A stretch of 64,000 nucleotides of DNA, from assembly GCF_000003815.2 (NCBI RefSeq), contig NC_049983.1:16452059-16516058 (forward strand), in the 5' to 3' direction. The notes under the pieces are model-generated. The model made no database searches, was not told where the DNA came from, and was given only the letters and a program-made list of their open reading frames with translations. Positions 22,300 through 33,995 of the stretch are shown piece after piece; the stretch's first letter is position 1, and each line of letters begins with the position of its first letter. A program made the position numbers and the translations under genes. The DNA comes from Branchiostoma floridae (lineage: Eukaryota > Chordata > Leptocardii > Amphioxiformes > Branchiostomatidae).

Positions 22300-25200
22300 A
22301 TGGACAGAGACATCTACCAGGAGGCCTGTCCGGTCTCTCCATCGATGGTTTCGCCCCGAAGGATCGCCCGTGACCAGACCCCCACTACTGCTACTGGAAC
22401 CGCCAAAGATGGGCTGAAAGAAACATCGGGACAAGAGGGTAAGATATTCTCACTTGTTCAGCCCAGAAGTCACAATAAACATTAAATCGAAACTGTGAAG
22501 TTGTACTTAATCTTATACTAATGACGCTAGGGTTTCTTTGAGTCTATGTCACGAAATATAGATTAGTAATTGACCTAAGATATCAGACTAAGTATGTCTG
22601 CATACTGGTTTAATTTAACCAAACAATTACTTTCAAAAGTTTGTGCACATAAAGCTGTTACTAATTTTTTGTGTGTTTCTCTTGGGATGAGATTAATCTA
22701 TTGTAGCAAAGTTATTGTCTAAAGGCGAATCCGAATAACGTGATAACAGTTAATGACAGTTGGATGAGGCATGAGTCTATTGTAGTTGCTCTATTAGCTA
22801 ATTTATAATTAATTACTAATGTTCTAAATCGTAACTTTGTACTTAATTGACTTTACTAATCGACCCTTTCCTGAAATACGTGAACTATTTGATTTTAACA
22901 GAAGTGTACTTTTCTTATCGTTTGGAAACCGTTGAGGAATTAAGATATTACATGTTTTGTTAAAAGGAAAATGTTCATGGGGGTTTCTTTTCGTGGCATG
23001 GAGAAAAGGGACTGTTCATTTTTGGTTCACGGTTGGAACAAGGGGATATGCGGGCAGGGCAGTCACGCTGAACAGGTCAACGTTAACGTACATCACACCA
23101 CAAGCGAACAGTCCCCCTTTGCTGTATTTTGATATGGCTTTTTTCGATTCTCTGTAGTATCTCTCAAAATATCGAAGAACAAAAAACGTATTCCAGTCTA
23201 ACGACGATCGACAAACGGCCGATCCTCATTTATCTTTGGATAATATTTCTGCTTTTATCAAAGACTACATTCCAGGAGTCGGCATGAGGAGCGCTGGTCA
23301 GTCCCAACTTGACTCCCAAGTCTTGCCCAGCGCCATGAAGGCCATGCCCGTACTGGCCATCATTCTGAACTGCTGTCTGCTTGGTACAGTGATCTTTATT
23401 GGTGAGGAAAAAATCGGCTGAGATTCTATGTTTTTACACACTTACAAAGTCGAGAAATGTAACAGGGCAGTTATAGAATCTGATATCTTAATACATGGAA
23501 ATGAAGCAAGAGAAAAGCTGACCCATAATACCTTCCTCACATTAATAACGGTATATATTGCAAACACATATTGGCCGCAGTGTGCGAATTTAGCCAGTTC
23601 TACGTATACAGGGCGGAAAGTTTCGAAACAGCATAGAAACGAACTTGATTACTTAAGACTCCTCTGCACAACATACAACCACCACTATTTAAAAGTGCAC
23701 CGGACACATGAAACAAAGCTAGAAGTCTGGATTTTCAACAAAATAAGACTGAAACCCCTAACTTGTGACACCTAGCTCTTAAGTATCAACATTTCTCCTC
23801 AAATGGACACAGGTAGTTTGAATGAGGGTATATGACGTCATGTCCCTGTATCTTTCTTAGCTGTCACAGTGTCGGACCTAAAGTTGTCAGTCAACAAGCT
23901 GGACCAAAAGACACTGAACCTACAGCTGTCCGTCAGGCAGATAAATCAGCAGGCAGAGAAATGTACTACTGGCCAGGCTGTCGTCTCTACCTGGCCGAGA
24001 CAGGTATACGCAGAACATGAAACAAGAAATCTTTTTAAAAAAGCTGTGCCTTGCCGCGTATTTTATGTTATTTTGGTAAGTTAGACTAGATTCTACGCTT
24101 AAAAATCCCGAGTTCCACATGTCGCCCCCCCCTCATTATCATAATTTATGTCAGATGAATTATTGGCACATTAAACAGGTTTTGTAAAACTTTTTGACCC
24201 ACAATGAATATGCATTATTTTTTATTACAAACTAAGTTCCTTCTGATGCAATTTGTGATATATATTTATATAAACATGGTGAGTTAAAGCGTAGATTTAT
24301 TACGCTGGACCACATACAGTAACATGCGTCTAGAAGAGCGTTTTAATACTCGCCTGGAATGTACCATTGTCTAACTGAGCCATGAAACTCGGCACGTTGA
24401 TCACGTAATTGTGACGCTTTGATGAGTTGATCTATTGGTTTGCAAGTCGGTTGAACTCTGGGCTTATTGAGTTGATCTAATGGTTTGCAAGTCGGTTGAA
24501 CTCTGGGCTTTAATGAGTTGATCTAAAACTGCAGAATCTAGTTGCAGCATTGTGGTTTACTTCTGCCCCCCGCCCATTGCGTTGACTGGGCTGAGAGGGG
24601 CAGAGGTGGTCCATCCATTGTGGGGCGTTCGCCCTGTTTCGCAGCTGCAAAATCTAGTTGCAGCATTGTAGTTTCTGCTGTCCCCCGCCCATTATATAGA
24701 CTGGGCTGAGAGGGGGCAGAGGTCATCCATTGTAGGACGCTGCTCTGTTTTGCATTTCAAGGGTTGAGACAGACAGTGGTGTCCATTTTGTCTGAGTGGA
24801 AATTTCCACTTGGGCTTGCTCCTTGGCAAATTTAGCAATTTAGTTTGAGAACCAGTAGCGCCCGGAGAGGCTGCCTAGTTTATTGGTTCGTACTTGGTTG
24901 TTCTTTAAGCGTGTCAGTTTGGTTACACGCCTTCATTTACGTTACGTTTTCAACCCTTGCTGCCCGTGGAGTCCGTGGAGGCTGTCTGATTTACAGGTAG
25001 TGTTTTTCAGGGTCTCTGGCAGCTCTGTCTGCTCATATTTTGGTTCCTTTTTAGTTTTATTTCAATTGGTTCTAGTTAAAGCTGCATTATGAAGCGTCCT
25101 CTTTCAATAAAAGTTGCCGTGTACCGTGATCGGTTAACGTATGAACAAGTGTTTACTTTGCTGAGCGAGGTTTCGGCTCCCATGAGCAGCATTCAGGCTG

Positions 25201-28200
25201 TTCAGTCTCTGGGACCAAACTCATTCGACGTGTCATTTTCCTCGGTACACGAGCGTACATTGTATGCGGGGAAACTGTCTGGTTTAGACGCCGTGGATGT
25301 GTCATCTTACGCGGCGGCGGAGATAATTGTCACGGCCACAAGAATTCCGTATGAGCTCGATGACAACTATGTCAGGAACTGGTTAAATCAATACTGTGCC
25401 GTCATCACGTCCCGTATGGTAACATACCGGGACAGACCGACCATCAAAAATGGGAACCGGCAATACAAAGTAGTTTTAAAGCCGGGATGCAATATACCAT
25501 CAGCATGGAAAATGTTTGACGGGAGGATGGTTTTCTTCAGGTATGTGGGGCAGCCCCGTACCTGCTTGAGATGCAACCAGGAAGGCCATGAGTCGGCAAA
25601 TTGTGCAGTAACATTTTGCAACAAATGCCAATCCATTGGGCATTTGGCCATGGATTGTACCAACGATGTTGTGTGCCTCAGTTGCAGGGCAGAGGGACAT
25701 ACGGCCCGCCGTTGTCCCCTGTCCTTCGCAAACAGGATTAAGATGGGAGCCAGTTGGGCTAAGAGCCAAGAGCTCCCGGCAGGTGTGAGTCAGGTCCGTG
25801 AACACCATGATGGAGGGGATCCTCAGACTGTAAATAAGCCTGTTCGGTCGGAACTGGCCCATGTTTCTGACGCAGAGTCTGGTGTATCTGATCCTGTTTC
25901 GCCTCCAGGTCACCCTGGCAGTGTGGACCCGGGTACTTCTTCGGCTGTGAAGTCGGATGTTTCTTCTCCGGTCGTGGAGCCGGAGGATTCTCCTCCGGTC
26001 GCGGTGGTTGAGCCGTCTGAGGACGTGCTGTCGGAGGCCGCTCCTTCTCTGACCAAGTTTTCTCCGGTCGCGGTGGTTGAGCCGTCTGAGGACTTGCTGT
26101 CGGAGGCCGCTCCTTCTCTGGCCAAGCCTGGCCTTTCTTCCTCTTCTAGCGAGCAGGTACCCTCAACATCTGCTGCTCCGGTACCGGCCCCTCGCGCCCG
26201 GTCCCAGAGAAGGAGGCGTAAGGCGGCCAGTCCTATCCGACCTGTTACTCGTCGGTACATGTGTCAGGGTTGTGAGTTGGATTACACAATCACTCTGGAG
26301 GTGGTGTCTTGTCATCAGTGCAAGGCAGACATAACTCCAGAATCTGCTCTCCTTGCTTTCTGTGAGGGCCCAGTTTGTCAAAGCGATAATCGCCTCTTTC
26401 TTTGTCAGAGCTGCCATGATGGCAACTCTGATATTGCTGACAAAGATTCCAGGAAAAGGTGTAGGGGTGATTCCAGTGAGGGATCTGCCTCTGCAAAGAC
26501 TTTGTCGAAAGGAAAAAAGATTCGTAAGGAGCCGGATTCCGACTCCAGTCTTGTTATCGAGGAGTTTCCCTCGGAGAGTCTTCGTTCTGTGGACGGTAAC
26601 GAGTCTGACTCTACTGTTGGCTCCAGAAGCCTCATCATTGATGAGGATACTTCGGATGCCTCTCAGGCTCCAAGTCCCGATTTGGTAGCAAAGGCGAGAG
26701 CCATTGTCATCTCCTCTGACTTGTACAAGAATAAGGCTGTCTTTGTGTGCAACCAGTTTATTTCTCATGGTTGTGACGAACTCTTGCATAGTTTTAGGTC
26801 TTTGAAATCTCACCTTGCAAAGGCGCATGGCATCTCCGGGGACATTGTGCCTTGTAAGGTTGGTAATTGTTCGAGGTTTTTTAAAACCACCATGTTATGT
26901 CTCAAGCACCTCTACAATGTCCACCCCCAATTTGTTAACCGAATTGGTGTGGAAGGAATTGATGATCTGTACCACTAATTCCTCACATTCCGATGTTGTT
27001 TGACATTCCTTCTCTATGTAGCCTCATGGTTCTTATTGCTACACTCAATGTCTGTGGGCTCCGTAGTCCGCAGAAGAGGAGGCAGGTTTTCGGCTTTTGC
27101 CGTCAACATAAATTTGACGTTGTTTGCCTCCAAGAGTGCCATGTTTCGTCAACATCTGAAGCGGTGCTCTGGGAGAAGGATGGGGAGGCAAGCGTTTTGG
27201 GCATTGGGCTNNNNNNNNNNNNNNNNNNNNNNNNNNNNNNNNNNNNNNNNNNNNNNNNNNNNNNNNNNNNNNNNNNNNNNNNNNNNNNNNNNNNNNNNNN
27301 NNNNNNNNNNTTTGCCGTCAACATAAATTTGACGTGGTTTGCCTCCAAGAGTGCCATGTTTCGTCAACATCTGAAGCGGTGCTCTGGGAGAAGGAATGGG
27401 GAGGCCAAGCTTTTTGGGCATTGGGCTCCTCCCAATCTAGAGGTGTGGGTATTTTAGTCTCTCCATCTTTCAATTTTGATGTGGTTAAAAAGTCTTGTGA
27501 CGACAGTGGGCGTGTTGTCTGTGTCGTCTTGTCCGATGGTGCGCGTAATTTCAAAGTTTGTAACATGTATGCTCCTAACATTTCTGCGGAGCGTACTGGA
27601 TTTTTTAAAAATTTGTATAAGTTTCTGTCGGGGGCTGAGCCCCTTATTTTGTGTGGTGATTTTAACTGCGTTGAAGATGTTGATATTGATAAGAGGGGCG
27701 GGAACCCGGCTCATGGTAGTGGCGGTTCCACCGTTTTAAAAGACATTTGCGCCGATTTTAATGTGCATGACTCTTGGAGACATGAGAATCCTTCTAAAAA
27801 GGTCTTCACTTGGAGACAGCCGACCAAAGGTATTGCCTGTCGGCTGGACCGATTTTATTCGTCTAAATGCCTCGTCGTTTCAAACTACTGTTTTTTACCC
27901 GCATATTTTACAGACCATGACTGTGTGTCCTTGTCAATTTTACCGGATGTGAAGAAGAAGCCTGGCTTGTGGAAATGTAATGTCTCGATTTTAAAAAGAG
28001 ACAAAGTTTTAAATGATTTTAAACTCGCTTTTAACAATTGGAAGACTTTGAAACCAGGTTTTCCTTCTTTGCGAGCCTGGTGGGATGATGTAAAGGCTAG
28101 AACTCGCTCTCTCCTGATCAGAATTTCTTGTGAACTGGCTAGGGAGAGACGGGAGTCCATGTTTACCTTGAATAATGAACTTGTCGATCTCACCAACAAG

Positions 28201-31200
28201 ATGAACGACGGGGCCTCTTCGGCGGACATCTTGCGTAGGTATGAATGTACTAAGTCTTCCTTGTCCGAGTTGTCCGCTGAGGAGGCTCGCGGTGCTTTTG
28301 TTCGGTCCAGAGTCAAGCAATTTGTCGAGGGGGAAAAATGTACCTCGTATTTTGTAAGCCAGGCCTCTTCCCGAAGTAGGCAGCGACGCATTTCTTCGGT
28401 CAGAGATTCTACTGGACGTGTTGTCCAAGATGACGAGGAGATTTTAGACATTTTTAAGCTATTTTATGAAGACCTTTTTAGTGCTGAGCCTATTGATAAG
28501 TGTGAGGCGAATAACCTTTGTAACAATTTAGAAGGGTCTTTGGATCCTGATGAAGTTTCTTCATTAGAAGGTCCTCTTTCATTGGATGAGCTTTGGGCTG
28601 CATTGCGCAGTATGGAGAATAATAAGTCCCCTGGCAGTGACGGTCTCCCGAAGGAATTTTATGTCGCTTTCTGGGACGTCATTGCCGGGGATCTCCTCTC
28701 AGTTTTTGAGGAAGTTTTTTCTTCTGGCGAGCTCTCTCAGAGCCAGAGTTTTGGTGTTATTACTCTCCTTCCAAAAAAAAGGGACCCTCTGGACCCGAAG
28801 AACCGTCGCCCCATCTCTTTGTTAAATTGCGATTATAAGATTCTTGCAAAGGTCCTTAACAATAGGCTTAAGATGGTTGCCGCCTCGGTCATCAGTCCTG
28901 ACCAGACATGCGGTATACCAGGCCGGTCGATACAATGTAACCTACTTTTGATGAGAGATATCATTACATATGTTAATATGAATAACTTTGACTGTGCGAT
29001 CATTTCTCTGGATCAGGCCAAGGCCTTTGATAGAGTGAATATTGATTTTCTTCACTTGACTCTTGCGAAGATGGGTTTTGGCCCGGTTTTTCGCAAATGG
29101 GTTGCTATATTGTACCACAACATTACCAGTGCTGTTCTCGTCAATGGGTCGCTATCATCTTCTTTTTCTCTCTCAAGAGGTGTTCGGCAGGGGTGCCCTA
29201 TGTCACCCCTGCTGTACGCAATTTCTTTGGAGCCATTTGCCGCTACAGTAAGGGCCGACGCTGCGATTCACGGCCTCAGGTTGCCTGGTGGCCGTGAAGT
29301 TAAGATCTCGCAGTATGCGGACGATAACTCGGCTATTGTTACAACCGATGAGTCGATCCGCCGGCTCTTTGCTGTTATTGACATGTATAACAGAGGTTCC
29401 GGGTCTCTTTTAAATCTTGACAAATGTATGGGTCTCTGGCTAGGTAGTTGGAGGAAAAGACTCGATTGTCCGAAGAATTTTAAATGGACATCTGTATCCA
29501 TACGTTTATTGGGAGGTACTTTTGGAAGTGTTAATATGCCTTTAGTCAACTGGAGGGAGAGGCAAGCTAAGTTTGAAGCGGTTCTGCGAAGGTGGGACAG
29601 CTTCTCTTTATCCTTCGCTGGCAAGGTTGTCGTCGTTAATAACCTTGCTTTATCTACTTTGTGGTATATTGCTCCTGTATTTTCTCCTCCCGAGTCAGTC
29701 GTCAAGGACATTACGAGAGCCGTCTTTAAGTTTTTCTGGAGTTCTCGTGCAGAAGTGGTATCTAGACAGACAGTTATGCTACCTTTGGACAAAGGTGGAT
29801 GGGATCTCATTGATTTTGGAGTGAAGGCCAATTGTTTTTATTGTCGGCCGTTTACCAATATTCTTGACCGGCCGGATCTTCCATGGGTCCAGTTGGCAAA
29901 ATATTGGCTGGGTTTTTTTGCCCGTCGTTTTGAACCATCATCGTGGTCTAACAGTTCCCCCCACTCTCCTGAGGCTCCACCTCACTATTCTTTGATGCGG
30001 AAGCTCACCTTGGAGTTTGTTAATGCTTCTGCTTCGAAGACTTGGGACAGGATATGCACCGTGCAGTCTTTGTACAAAGCTGCCATTTTAGCTCGTTCTC
30101 ATACCCCTTCCGCTTGTTTTTTAGAGCGGGGTGTTGATTGGTCGCTTGTTTTTTCAACGGTGCATAACACTCTCCTTGAGAATAACCTAAAGGAGCTTTC
30201 CTGGAAGGTCGCACATGGGGCTCTCAAAACCAACTACTTGACTTGTTCGATTTGGCACAGAACTCCTTCCCCTCTTTGTCCGAGGAGAAACTGTAGAGCT
30301 ACGGAGACCGTTACCCATGCCATCTGGTCTTGTGGCGAGGTGCTCCTGACCTGGACTTGGGTCGAAGGGTTCATTAGGCGATGGGTGGTCTCTAGTTTTC
30401 GTGTTTCTCGCGCGGTCGCTCTCTATGGTGTTATGTCGTCTACCCTGAAGAAGTGTAAGAGAGATGTCTGCACCTACATTTTGGCCGTCGCTCGGTCTAA
30501 GATTTGGTGGTCCAGGTGTCAGGCTCTCTTTGACAATAATTTCGTATCTCACATTGAGCTGGTGTCTCTAATCAAGGAGGCTCTTAGGTTTAAACTCAAG
30601 ATGGAGTTTGTTCGACTTGGTTCTGAAAGTTTCTTGGCTGAGTGGTGCCAATCTGTTAGATGGGCAAGTGTGCGGACGGGAGTTTTGGTTCTACGTTTTT
30701 AGAGTCCTTGTCGTAGTAGTCTTTGTTTGGTGCTACAGTCTGTCTTTGCTATTGGTGGATTGTCTGTTAGATGTTCAGTGTGTGTGGTCAGTCCTTCACT
30801 ATGGTGTTCTCCTTCTACTCTCTAGTCCTCTTTATAATTTCCAGTTTGCTTTGATGTGTCGTTTCTTGGCAGAAGGGTGGGCGGGTGCAAGTCTGCCTCG
30901 GGTGGAATGGCACATCCTTTTTCTTTGTTTCCATTCATGAGTTGTTTCTTCTTATATTATGATGGTTTTCAGTTTGGTCTCTGTCTGTATTACTAAAACT
31001 GTTTGTATACCCAAAATAACAAAGGGCCTTTGGAAGGGGCTTTGGAAGGGCTGGGTTAAAAGGTCCGTCCATTGATCCATGGAAAAAAGCTGGCGTAAAG
31101 CCTTGCCTGGCGGCAAGGCAAAAAATTAGAATTTATTTTTTAAAGCAACAGCAGCAGAAAACTTTTCATAAATGAAAATGACATGATTCCGTTGGTATAT

Positions 31201-32745
31201 ATCGACGTATCGCAATATACTTTTGACACGAGAGAAGAACATTGAACTTCTGTAAACTCCTCTCCAACAAGCAAGCAAACAAACAAACCTTTAACAATGA
31301 TTTATGGTTCATTATTGCTTCACAATGCAAGTTTCAACTACAGTTTACGGCATAGTTCCTAATCTAAAGCTAGAAATGTGAATTACGATTAATTATTTTC
31401 TTTAATTTCATCAAAATATTTGTTTAAAAAGACGATATATATATATCTGCTTCACAGGTAACAGAAAAAGCAGAAGACCTGACAGTAACGGTTGACGATG
31501 AAACAACCATGCAGACTGTTTCAGCAGGTAAGAACTTAAAGTACTTAAGTACACGTCGGGCCACGCGGACCCCGGGAACGCTACTTCCTCTTTATCCTTA
31601 GGGTAAACTACACCGATATCCGTTCTTTTTAAAAGCAGTGTATTTGGGGATGTCAAGGACAAGGCGACAGACGGTAGTTTCAAACTGTTATGTTTTTGTT
31701 TGAATATTGTAATATGAAACTACCGACCATAACCATTAAATGGATAATACTGTTCAGACTATCTTTGTAAAGGCTTCGAGGGGTACCTCTGAACCAGTAT
31801 CTAGTAATTATATTTTGCAATGTTTCTAACATGTGCTGATAATTTAGGAAGAGCAAAGTTAAAACCTATTTTTTAATAATAGAATCAATGACATGTTCTG
31901 ATGGCTACAGACAATTTCATTGTGACCTGTATTTAAAGCTGAACCAATGAATAAATGAATATATGACCCTTTGTATTCAGCGACCTGCCCTGACGGTTAC
32001 ATGAAGTACCGCGAAGTCTGCTACAAGGCATTTGACACGTACAAAACGTTCTCCGAGTCGGCTGAGATCTGTCGGTCTGACGGAGGAACCCTCGCCATGC
32101 CCCGAGACGCCGGCATCAACGCCTTCCTCTACTCTCTCACGACCACGTTAGGCAGCAATGACGACTTCTGGTTCGGCTTGCACGATCAGCGACAGGAAGG
32201 TAAGTACGGTGGCCCAGAAGGACAATCTGGTGCCCCTTTCAACCCTTCTTTTCTTCAAATTCTTGTCCTATATATTTCTGTGATAATGTTTTTCTTTGCC
32301 CTCTTTGTGTACCCATGAACAGCCTTTTGTTAATTATTGCCCTTTTCTGTGTGAATTTCTCTTCACTATTGTTTTTTCTTCCGTTTCTATGGCAGGAATG
32401 GGTTCATTTTATAACGTTTTGCAGGGTGTGTTGGCTTGAAAAAGAAGAGAAGCAGGGGAAAAAGAAGGAAAGAGACGTTTTTCTTTGGGCAAATAACGAG
32501 CAAGGACAAGATTATTGACGAAAAAATTACAGGAACAAACAAATTCAACATTATTCTTCTGGGCCACCGTAGGTAAGTGGACATGGATGGACGACACCGC
32601 ACTGGGAACCGGCAACTACACCGCCTGGGCAGCGGACCAACCCAACAGTTATAAAGGAGAGGAAGACTGCGCCTTGCTGCACACGGGCTGGTACGATTAC
32701 CCTTGTCAGGAGAAGGAGGGCTTCTTCTGTCAGGTCATACCGTGA
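22300..32745 (+). CDS. Type II transmembrane C-type lectin, six exons, 289 aa
   Basis: Exons 22300-22438, 23276-23401, 23861-24003, 31458-31527, 31981-32199 and 32573-32745 all have GT-AG ends. Phases agree (1,1,0,1,1) and the total is 870 nt including TGA. Exon 1 is a cytoplasmic head starting MDRDIYQEAC. Exon 2 carries the signal anchor AMPVLAIILNCCLLGTVIFI. Exons 3 and 4 form a probable coiled neck (heptad-like VSDLKLSVNKLDQK). Exons 5 and 6 give one CTLD: TCPDGYMKYREVCYK, FWFGLHD, WTWMDDT, WAADQPN, EEDCALL, then FFCQVIP. QPN occupies the usual EPN/QPD position, and WYD stands where Ca-binding lectins have WND. Sugar binding is therefore plausible but unproven. It is a surface receptor by topology. 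Intron 3 is 7.4 kb because of a sense-oriented LINE. Confidence 0.85.
24422..24757 (+). repeat. Tandem 5' UTR monomers of the LINE
   Basis: Two kinds of direct repeat stand upstream of ORF1. The 45-bp units start GAGTTGATCTA with GGTTTGCAAGTCGGTTGAAC (starts 24424, 24469, partial 24515). Two 116-bp units start at 24531 and 24647 and share ATCTAGTTGCAGCATTGT and GACTGGGCTGAGAGGG. Reiterated promoter monomers are known from some L1 families; that they are promoters here is inference. Confidence 0.6.
25089..26978 (+). CDS. LINE ORF1 protein (nucleic-acid-binding), 629 aa
   Basis: Starts MKRPLSIKVAVYRDR after an extended 5' region. Residues about 1-155 look like an RRM-type fold, as in other ORF1 proteins. 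Three CCHC knuckles follow at about 158-212: CLRCNQEGHESANC, CNKCQSIGHLAMDC and CLSCRAEGHTARRC. The Pro/Ser/Glu-rich middle holds a tandem duplication of VAVVEPSEDxLSEAAPSL. A Cys-rich cluster (CQGC, CHQC, CEGPVC, CQSCH) suggests a zinc-binding domain near 390-450. The C-terminus has two C2H2-like units (CDELLHSF...HLAKAH and CKVGNC...HLYNVH). The role is RNA binding in the retrotransposition particle, by family knowledge. It ends 14 nt before ORF2. Confidence 0.85.
   Translation: MKRPLSIKVAVYRDRLTYEQVFTLLSEVSAPMSSIQAVQSLGPNSFDVSFSSVHERTLYAGKLSGLDAVDVSSYAAAEIIVTATRIPYELDDNYVRNWLNQYCAVITSRMVTYRDRPTIKNGNRQYKVVLKPGCNIPSAWKMFDGRMVFFRYVGQPRTCLRCNQEGHESANCAVTFCNKCQSIGHLAMDCTNDVVCLSCRAEGHTARRCPLSFANRIKMGASWAKSQELPAGVSQVREHHDGGDPQTVNKPVRSELAHVSDAESGVSDPVSPPGHPGSVDPGTSSAVKSDVSSPVVEPEDSPPVAVVEPSEDVLSEAAPSLTKFSPVAVVEPSEDLLSEAAPSLAKPGLSSSSSEQVPSTSAAPVPAPRARSQRRRRKAASPIRPVTRRYMCQGCELDYTITLEVVSCHQCKADITPESALLAFCEGPVCQSDNRLFLCQSCHDGNSDIADKDSRKRCRGDSSEGSASAKTLSKGKKIRKEPDSDSSLVIEEFPSESLRSVDGNESDSTVGSRSLIIDEDTSDASQAPSPDLVAKARAIVISSDLYKNKAVFVCNQFISHGCDELLHSFRSLKSHLAKAHGISGDIVPCKVGNCSRFFKTTMLCLKHLYNVHPQFVNRIGVEGIDDLYH
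26993..30702 (+). CDS. LINE ORF2: AP endonuclease and reverse transcriptase, broken by an assembly gap
   Basis: The first 70 or so codons (LIATLNVCGLRSPQKRR, VVCLQECH) are the start of an AP-like endonuclease. The frame re-opens after the 100-N gap at 27334 and runs 1122 codons to 30702. Endonuclease motifs ILCGDFNCV, CRLDRFY and TDHD follow. Reverse transcriptase has LPKKRDPLDPKNRRPISLLN, AFDRV at about 29022, RQGCPMSPLLYA and the catalytic YADD at 29314-29325. The C-terminal CPRRNCRATETVTHAIWSC is a zf-RVT-like metal site. Frames differ across the gap only because its length is arbitrary. The intact RT core suggests recent activity. Confidence 0.85.
27211..27310. other. Assembly gap of exactly 100 N
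   Basis: Sequence before the gap (27096-27210) and after it (27311-27427) is the same 115-117 bp with a few mismatches and small indels. The gap therefore most likely joins two overlapping contig ends, and the true missing length may be zero or negative. Confidence 0.95.
31126..31457. other. Residual lectin intron 3 sequence 3' of the LINE
   Basis: AT-rich intron sequence leading to the exon 4 acceptor CTGCTTCACAG. No feature seen. Confidence 0.5.
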
Positions 32746-32920
32746 GGCCGGCGTCGCAATTTTCCTTCTCGTATCAAAAACGCTCGTCCCCTTTCCAAGC
32801 TTAACGGCAGTTGCTATATCGCCGATTATTTTTAACCATATCCGAGCGTTTCATTACTTTTGCGAGACTAGCAAGAAGCAAAAATGTATGTAAAGCAACG
32901 TTTAGATTACAAATATACGT

Positions 32921-32941
32921 AATAAATGGTAAAAGAATAAA
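32921..32941 (+). terminator. Polyadenylation signals of the lectin gene
   Basis: AATAAA occurs at 32921-32926 and again at 32936-32941, about 180-200 bases after the lectin stop codon and with no other gene between. Confidence 0.55.
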
Positions 32942-33988
32942 AAAGTGTATTGATTCGGGGTTGAACACGAGTCAAAAATTGAAGAAAAAACCCTAAGTCC
33001 CAATCTTGGGGGAGTAGAAATAATTGGAGAGAGATTTCTAATGCATAACTTGATGACAACGATCGTTTATGAGTAGCTTCGCCGCATTTCAAGATCGCCA
33101 GAGAGTCGAGAATATTGGCTTGTAAAAATAAAGATATCACACTGGTGACCTACAATCATTGGCCGATATCTAGAAATCTCGCAGTAATCGAGAGGTATTG
33201 AGGTATTGCTGTCCTGCAGAGATCGCACGCCCGTCGAGTGAGGTTTTTATTTGCTGCTGTGTAACGCATCACAAACATGACATTGGCATGTATAAAACAT
33301 TTCATTCAGTTTGCACGACTAGCCTATTCATAGCATTGCATGCGTGGAAGAGTGCGTGTTGACAAAGTAGTCTGGGCAAAAACGTAACGTGACATATTTG
33401 TATGGTCTCCCCACCATCTAAATGTTAAGTAAATCTTATGTAAGTTATTTGATGTAAATTAGAAACAGCACCTCCAATTCTGTATGAATGTTTTTCGTAT
33501 TTAACGAATACGTGTGCTGCCCGCCATAACATTGTTCCACACATGTAGTGAGATGACATAACCCCCCAAACGTTCAGAATTATTGTTAATTGACCTTAGC
33601 ATGCATTCCTTATCGGGGCTGAACAGTATTGATTTTACGATACCGTTGTTTTGTATAACACTGTTACTAATGAAGATATGAACAGTGTAGAAACGACATA
33701 TTGAACAGACGTTTGAAATCTGATACTATCAGCAATAACGACAAGAGCATAGACTTTTGTGGGCATCATATTGACGAGTGTACTTCGGTTGAATGAGTTT
33801 TTGTTTCCGTTGATTTGTTAATTGGCCGTTTCAGTCCCACAATTTTATTTTGTTCCGACAGACGTAGAAATGCAAAATAAAAAACCTGCAAATTAATACT
33901 AGTATTTCACGACTACATTTCATCAATATTTCTACTCGATTACTAGTTTAAGAAGTCTTGTTTCATTTGTGTATGAAAATATTGGCAG
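32942..33988. other. Intergenic stretch, nothing recognised
   Basis: Between the lectin poly(A) signals and the SRP RNA gene. Only short random ORFs. Another AATAAA near 33127 could be an alternative end. Confidence 0.4.
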
Positions 33989-33995
33989 AAAAAAA
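33989..33995 (-). terminator. Pol III oligo(T) terminator of the SRP RNA gene
   Basis: Seven consecutive T on the minus strand immediately after the mature 3' end. Confidence 0.8.

Larger units (their letters stand above)
24422..31125 (+). mobile_element. Tx1/L1-like non-LTR retrotransposon (LINE) inside lectin intron 3
   Basis: About 6.7 kb in the same orientation as the host gene. Order: 5' tandem monomers (24422-24757), ORF1 with three CCHC knuckles, a 14-base gap, ORF2 with AP endonuclease, reverse transcriptase and a zinc-binding C-terminus, then a 3' tail ending near a short hairpin (GCCTTGCCTGGCGGCAAGGC) at about 31100-31120. RT motifs (SLDQAKAFDRV, RGVRQGCPMSPLL, QYADD) resemble the Tx1 group. 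Both ORFs are open apart from a 100-N gap, so this is a young copy. Exact ends and target duplications were not resolved. Confidence 0.85.

Noticed and set aside
25388-26828. Minus-strand ORFs across LINE ORF1
   Set aside because: Antisense shadows of a clearly coding frame with zinc knuckles.
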